Assembly (NCBI GenBank): GCA_910592205.1
Contig: CAJVPJ010000056.1
Coordinates: 1-52,986 of the forward strand
Direction of reading: 5' to 3'
DNA from: Paraglomus occultum
Lineage: Eukaryota; Glomeromycota; Glomeromycetes; Paraglomerales; Paraglomeraceae
Length of the DNA: 52,986 bases
In this document: in pieces, positions 47,289 to 52,986 of the stretch
Layout of the letters: each line of letters starts with the position of its first letter
Position numbering within the stretch: the first letter of the stretch is position 1
Translations under genes and position numbers: made by a program
The notes under the pieces: generated by a model
Told to the model about the DNA's origin: nothing
The model's database searches: none
What the model saw: only the letters and a program-made list of their open reading frames with translations

Positions 47289-48825
47289 GAGGCTTTAATA
47301 CATCGACAAACAAAATGGACGTAGAACGTACACGCACAAAACCGTGAATCGGACGTTAAATCTCCCTCACCGCATTATCCACTCCAACTTTGTTTGACGC
47401 CTTATGATGTGACAATAGTGTTTATACAAGTAGTATTACTGAGATAGTATAATCACGGTGGTTCGAGTCTGTTTTTCTATTCTGATCATGACAGTCAAAA
47501 GGAACATTTCCTGCAGAGATCCATTCCAATCTAATAGAACGTTATCTGTTCACACGATATGCTTGCCTGTCTTTAACTTATGCGAGATCAAACAATTGGG
47601 ATAATAATAAGCGGTTTTTTACAGCGTATAAAATACAATGCTGAATATTAATGTTTATACACTTTGTAATTTATAGCTACAGTTTATTAGGTGTCGGCTT
47701 CATGCATCATATTATTCCAAAGAATTGTTGCCAGCAATCCGATTGATTATTTTACACCAGAACAGAATGAGTTTACGTGTCATGCGTTATACCTATTCAC
47801 TTCGTTTTCTGTTATTGCATGTACATCCAACAGAGCCCAAACGTGTTATTAGAATACGAGTATTCACATTACTTGCGTGAGCGCTGATGTACAAAATTAT
47901 CACGTCACGTAACATCGAAGCTATGTTCGTAATGACACTTTTTTAGGCACAATACTGATACAAACGTATCACACAGGAAACACGATAAAGCGGACACGGC
48001 GTGAACATGGCTGTCCGAAAATGGGTTGTCGAGTACCTATTACAGTCAAAGCTCGAAAAACTGATATATTCATAAACGGTAGTATTTTGCTCACATTCAT
48101 ATCATATATAGAATTTAGACTCGATAAATACAAATAACAAAGTTTTGCCTGTGACACAATATCTGAGATTTAATTTCAATTAGCGTTGGTAGATGAAGGA
48201 AAACTTTCGTCATTGTTATCAGAAATTTCTTTAGTTTTTTTCTTCAAAAAAATTTTATTTAAAATATTTCATATGTTAAAGGTTAGTGCGTCAAAATATT
48301 TTAGTGTTAGTGACAATGTTTTAAGTTTTAGCGACAGCTGCTTACTTACATAAATTGGCGTAAACTTTACATTTATGAATAAGATTCTACCACGAATAAA
48401 GCCCCCATATGAAAGAATGGCGATTATGAATAAACCTGTAATGTTGGACCCATACACTTCTCATAAAGAATTTGATAATTTAATAGGTTGGTTGCATATT
48501 GTTTATTTAATTTAAGAATTTGAATAATCCAGATTAAACCAGTTACCAATTTATTTTATTTTTATAATTATAAAAGTTAGTTTTCCATGTTTTGATTTTC
48601 TTTTCTAAATATAGACCTAAATTTATATAATTTGGGGCATGCTGCAACAAAACCAGACAAAGTGAATATTCTATACATGAGGCTGATTGTGATGTGGCTG
48701 TAAAATTGAAACAAATGAGTTTTCATGCTTGATTGTTTGACTGTAATGTTGCCAGTGCATGTATAACTGGAACTGCATTTATTATTGGCAATCAATGACT
48801 ATGACTATTTCAAATAAACAAAGAG
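47289..48825. other. Intergenic region, no gene recognised
   Basis: AT-rich. Frames at 47969-48157, 48269-48457 and 48577-48795 (all minus) lack motifs or splice partners. The phrase near 48687 shared with 40325 hints at a dispersed repeat. Confidence 0.4.
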
Positions 48826-48831
48826 TTTATT
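48826..48831 (-). terminator. Polyadenylation signal of the orphan gene
   Basis: TTTATT on the plus strand is AATAAA on the minus strand, 37 nt beyond the TGA at 48868-48870. It supports the last exon chosen for that gene. Confidence 0.5.
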
Positions 48832-48867
48832 ACAACACAGTGTATTTTAGTAGTTTTAAACTAACTA

Positions 48868-51641
48868 TCAAACTGACTTAGTGTTGGTAGTGTTAACATG
48901 TTTTCTTTTGGGTGTGAAATATGTAGGTTTTAACCATTTTGTTTTAAAGTGAGTTTTTTTTGACATACTTTCCAAACTATTATGAAATACTTTTGTATAA
49001 ACATGGTTTTGCTTTTCAGGATCAGGCAAAATGCTTGCTTTTTGGATAATGTTTTTCTAATTAAAGCAAAAAAAAATTAAAATAAAATAAAATAAATAAA
49101 TATTAAACACAATCAATAATAATAAAGCTTTAATTTCTTATCTCACCTTGAAAAAATACAATGTTTCAAGAGTTTGACGAAGACATTTAATGTTTGTAAT
49201 TTGCTTAGGAAGCCTAAATGTAGGTCCTTCTAGACCAAAGTAAAGACTTTTGTCCAGAAGGTCTATTCCAATTACCTGACCATCAAGGCCTACATAGTAA
49301 CCAAATTGCAAAAATATTAATATCCATCTTGATTTCACAACATCATAACAAATGTAAACAACTGTACCAGAAAATTGTAGACCAAATGTAACTGAATTTC
49401 TTGCATCGTTATCAGAAATAATTTTCATAAGATAGCTGTCAAGTGTAGATTTTAACACTCGCAGACACTTTGATCGATCTTGTACAGCTTTTCCAGCAAA
49501 AGAAAATCTTGCACACTCAATATGACCCAATTCGATGTTGTTGGCACGGTGAACAATCCGTACATCAATTTTGCGTCGCCGTTCTGCAATGCTTGTTGAT
49601 GCTGTTTCACCCCTAGAAACATACATATAGAGTTTGAATTACTTGCAAAAACATTATATAGGCATACTAAAACAAAAGAATCAATAAAAAACAGTAAAAA
49701 AAATGTATATAAAAAAAAACACTAAATAACTAGTCAGCACTTTTTAAACAGCAAATAATATTTACCATTTTAGTTCTATAATGTCCTTCAAATCACTGAA
49801 GATGTCATCAAGAAGTGGTCCAATGGCCTGCATGCCATAGTCAATCTCTGAAAGATTTCTATGCTTGCCATTTTCATCTACAAAGACAAATGGGTTCTCA
49901 AGAAATTTATCAATGCTAAAAATAATAGAATAGAATCATTATAATTTGTATCATGTACATGATAAAAATCAAAAAAGTAATATAACAGTTACACATGAAA
50001 GTAGATTGTTGCCACTTGTTTGACCATAGGAGCATGATCACTGGTTCGTATATTATACAAATGATTTCTTAAATCAAAATAGCGATGTGCATTGCACATC
50101 TAGAAAGAGACATAACAATAAGTATGCTAGTGATATTAAAATCAAAAGAATAAACTATTTACTCACATTGTCAATTGTATCCACAAGGGCTTTTACCTCA
50201 TCTTGAAAGGAGACTGGGGTCATATTAACCTGCTTGTATACCCTTTCTTTGATATCATCCCAATCATCACCAAACCATTGGCACATTCCATCTTTAAACT
50301 CTGAAGATAAATCAAGGACTGAAGACAGCCCTAAGCTACATTGGATGTGGATGTTAGGTGTTTAAAAATACTAGAATGCAATATTACTATTAGTATATAC
50401 CGGATGACACTCTTGGTGTATTGAGTCAGCTCCTTTTTGCTCTTCATAGATATGCACTTCACAGTTTTCGCAGTATTCTCAGCAAGCACATCAATGATTC
50501 GACGGCCATCCTTTAATTTCCAGACAGATTTCTCCTCTATATCATTTACATAGTCACCAAAGGCCATTGTTTCAGTATTGAAACTGTTGGTAATCTCTTC
50601 ATCATCTGATGACTCAAACTGGTCATCATGATCTTCATGCTTAAAATTTCAATTGAGGTTCAATGATTTAGAATAGCATAATTGCTCTAGTTGGTCTAAC
50701 AGATGCAACCTACTTCTTGATCAGTAAGAGTTTCAGGAGTGAGGCTCCCGCGTTTTGACTCATAACTGTCTTCATCAGTAAGAGGTCCAGGAGTGAGGTC
50801 CCCATGCTCTAACTCATAACTGCCTTTATCAGTTTTTTGATCAAGGTACTAAAAAGTTGTTATGTTTATGAAAAACTGTCAATATGTTATATACATAAAG
50901 GCAAATCTAGTTTACTTACATCAAGAAGTTTCCCTCGGATAGTACTATGCCCTTTTCTCCTTTTTCTAGGCAACTCGGACACTATGTTTGCATTTCCATC
51001 ATTTATTCCAAACACAGAACTCTTAGTGATCAATGGTTGATGGAAATGTACTGAATGTCCTTTGTTTTTCTTTGCAGCAGATTCATGGTCATCTTTCCAC
51101 CTTTTTGCTAGTCTCTTATCGGGACAGGTGCCCTAGCATAAAAATATTCAGAGATTAGCAATGTTATTCTGAGATGCACAATGCAATATATGGAACATCT
51201 CTACCCACAGAGTCAGCTTAAAGCTTTGAATGACAGACAATCTCAAGGGTCATCTGCACCCCGTGGGGCTGGGTTGGGTCAGCTTAAAGCTTTGAACACA
51301 GACGATCTCAAGGGTCATTTGGGCCCCAACATCCAGCTTCGTGGCTCAGCTTAAAGCTTTGAATGAATAGAAATCTCAAGGGTCCCTATCACGCCACCTA
51401 TTTTTTATATTTCTTGACATCAAGCAAAAGCTCTGATACTTGCCTCTCTGTATCTATTTAGTAGTCTCTGGGCTTGCTCTTTCCTAACACCTTCTCCACT
51501 CTTTGCAATGCTTTTGAGAGATCTAATATAAATCCCTATCTTATGATCGAATCCTTCTGCATCGCACTCGTTCAAAAAATCTTCAATCTTCCATTCTGAA
51601 GATTTACGATCAAAGTACCGGTGCTCATACTCCTCCGTCAT
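48868..51641 (-). CDS. Large orphan protein, nine exons, intact
   Basis: Minus-strand exons 51641-51440, 51107-50920, 50848-50714, 50639-50401, 50335-50167, 50099-49993, 49915-49766, 49612-49147 and 49056-48868 join in phase at all eight junctions, giving about 614 aa, so the gene looks functional. The start MTEEYEHRYFDRKSSEWKIE could be extended upstream to an ATG at 51713. Visible parts: a Lys/Arg patch LPRKRRKGHSTIRGK (possible nuclear signal); a two-copy internal repeat, SYELEHGDLTPGPLTD and SYESKRGSLTPETLTD; an acidic stretch DHDDQFESSDDEE; a helical middle containing QWFGDDWDDIKERV; and a C-terminal domain beginning WGETASTSIAERRRKIDVRI, with IELGHIECARFSF. The E, D and E spacing is weakly reminiscent of PD-(D/E)XK nuclease-like domains, but the usual Lys is absent, so this is speculation. 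Large lineage-specific families of this style are common in Glomeromycotina. No function is assigned. Confidence 0.75.
51213..51390. repeat. Three tandem ~66-bp repeats inside intron 1 of the orphan gene
   Basis: Copies begin at 51213, 51279 and 51346 with TCAGCTTAAAGCTTTGAA, followed by ATCTCAAGGGTC 20-25 nt later. Spacing is 66 and 67 nt. AGCTTAAAGCT is itself a near-palindrome. The array sits between splice sites 51439 and 51108 and does not touch exons. Confidence 0.85.
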
Positions 51642-51713
51642 GATCTGGAGGAAGTAATGTTGAGTTGTAAGCATTACGGGCATATTCGCTAAGATAAAAG
51701 CATTGGAGCACAA

Positions 51714-52591
51714 TAGCGTCGTTCGTACACCCCGCGAATACTAACAGTAAGTTATGGCCGTTGCCAAGGCTACGTACGTCGTTTAATTGAGAGATTTCAA
51801 GTCGAAGGCTGCGTTGAACATGAATTACTCCTTGCAAATCAGTCAAGACACAACTACACGCTGACGTGTTCAATCTCTAGACAGGAACGAAGAAAAGTAC
51901 ATACCTGTCGGTTGGTGATTGCACCACGATGCTCGTCACCACAAGTACGCGACTAGGCGCAGCAAAAGTTTCGTTTTTGATAGATCGGCGGTTGCGTTTT
52001 TGATAGATCAGCAAGTACCCCAAATTTAGTTGATATCCGCAGTAAAGTCATGTTTTCACTATAAGGGTCTTCGGAATAACAGGGTACCTCCATTAATATT
52101 AAAACAGAAGATTGTAGTTATACTTCGGATACATAAGATTAAGAAGAAATGCACAATTAGCACAAAGAGCAATAGCTATATGTGAGATCATGGATAGATG
52201 ATAAAAGCAAGAATACATTCACAAAGTAAAAGATGCTCAGTGATAGGACGGAATGACGCGGGAGAAATTGTCCTATTGATGCAGTTCAATAGCATATATG
52301 TTCTGGGAATGCGACAAATGATTATCTAGCAAGCTAATCAATAAAATCTTCTTTTGCAAAAGTTTTTATTACCCACATATACTATACAAGCTATGGTAAT
52401 ATTAACGTAGAATGTGGGAAATTAGTTCTTCAAACATAATGATAACCTATTCAGTTCATTCTGATTACTCTCCAGAATGTAGGTATCTTGGTTGTTTATT
52501 TTTCGCTGAGGATTAGGTTTGTGATTAAAACTTTAGTTTATATCGATAAGTGACAAAGTCGTAAAAATTATATATATAGGAATACCCGTAT
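51714..52591. other. Intergenic region, nothing recognised
   Basis: The upstream side of the orphan gene and of the mobile-type ORF. TTTTTGATAGATC appears twice (51975 and 51998), as a short direct repeat 23 nt apart. TATATATAGG at 52569-52578 lies 14 nt upstream of the ATG at 52592, too close for a typical TATA box. Confidence 0.35.
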
Positions 52592-52986
52592 ATGGAAAAT
52601 TATAATTATAACGGTTCTACCGAATACGAAAAAGCAATGCGTTTCTTTGAGATAGGTTGCAATTGTAGTTGTTCAACAATGATTCCAAGGGAAAAGTTTG
52701 CTGAATTACGTGAAGCGTTTCAAGCCCTCTCTAGATCCGAACAAGACGTATTTTTAATGGCCCAGCTGAAAGCGATGAATGGTGGAGAAATAACTGCCAG
52801 TCGACGTCTTAAAAAGAAAACGCGCACTAATAAGAGAACATTTTACTACTGAGATCGTAATACGCCACTTTGCCAGAAAACGTATCTCAATATGTTAGGA
52901 ATTGGCCGCACACACTTCGAAAATGTCAGAAACCATCTAGCAACGAATGGTATCATACCGCGCGTTCATGGTAACATAAAACGAAT
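52592..52986 (+). pseudogene. CxCxC mobile-type ORF with internal TGA, cut by window end
   Basis: The frame opens MENYNYNGSTEYEKAMRFFE and carries IGCNCSCSTMIPREKFAELR, a CxCxC cluster, then ALSRSEQDVFLMAQLKAMNG and RRLKKKTRTNKRTFYY. A TGA stops it at 52850-52852, yet the same frame runs on open to the window edge as DRNTPLCQKTYLNMLGIGRT, then HFENVRNHLATNGIIPRVHG, then NIKR. In related proteins I recall from Glomeromycotina and some animals the TGA position is a Trp (FYRWD), so a TGG to TGA change is likely. Those proteins are multi-copy and probably derived from mobile elements, though their enzymatic nature is unclear to me. The 3' part lies outside the window. Confidence 0.65.

Noticed and set aside
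47455..47475. GGTTCGAGTCTG resembling a tRNA T-arm
   Set aside because: No acceptor, D or anticodon arms could be folded around it.

Overview
The window is nuclear DNA of a fungus. Coding regions are broken into many short exons by 50-110 nt GT-AG introns, intergenic DNA is AT-rich, and the conserved proteins are fungal/opisthokont types (verprolin, Mid1, a Zn2Cys6 regulator, a P4 flippase with a long tail). A PPR relic, a degenerate kinase-like relic, a Tc1/mariner relic, a multi-exon orphan and a CxCxC mobile-type ORF fit an early-diverging, repeat-rich lineage. Mucoromycota, most likely an arbuscular mycorrhizal Glomeromycotina fungus, is my best guess. This is inference without a database search.

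Layout. 0.2-1.5 kb: WIP/verprolin (-). 1.5-4.1 kb: AT-rich spacer with a short inverted repeat. 4.2-6.3 kb: COP9 signalosome subunit 3 (+), followed in tandem by beta'-COP/Sec27 (6.7-11.3 kb, +, 22 exons). 11.6-12.1 kb: Tc1/mariner transposase relic. 12.4-15.5 kb: mitochondrial-type methionyl-tRNA synthetase (-), with two unusual introns and a 485-bp MITE-like insertion in a third. It diverges over 203 bp from MID1 (15.7-17.6 kb, +). 17.6-23.8 kb: gene-poor, with decayed repeats. 23.9-24.7 kb: a short Zn2Cys6 protein. 24.7-30.7 kb: gene-poor, with a PPR pseudogene and one unrecognised relic. 30.7-33.5 kb: class I histone deacetylase Rpd3 (-), diverging over 334 bp from a P4-ATPase (33.8-38.8 kb, +). 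38.8-45.4 kb: a TIR element, palindromic and tandem repeats, an unknown frameshifted reading frame and a kinase-like relic. 45.5-46.7 kb: NIP30/FAM192A-domain protein (-), diverging over 114 bp from BolA3 (46.8-47.3 kb, +). 48.9-51.6 kb: an intact nine-exon orphan gene (-). 52.6 kb to the end: a mobile-type ORF with an internal in-frame TGA.

The conserved genes serve ordinary and largely unrelated housekeeping roles: actin assembly, deneddylation, COPI traffic, mitochondrial translation, calcium entry, chromatin deacetylation, lipid flipping, proteasome regulation and Fe-S maturation. I see no biosynthetic cluster, CRISPR array, rRNA or convincing tRNA. The strongest leads for novelty are the orphan gene at 48.9-51.6 kb, the intron anomalies of the methionyl-tRNA synthetase, and two undescribed TIR elements. 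Exon borders were placed by hand from splice consensus, reading phase and protein similarity. For ten of the eleven spliced genes the phases close into one open frame under the models given; CSN3 needs one extra base at one junction, and the MetRS model uses two non-GT donors.
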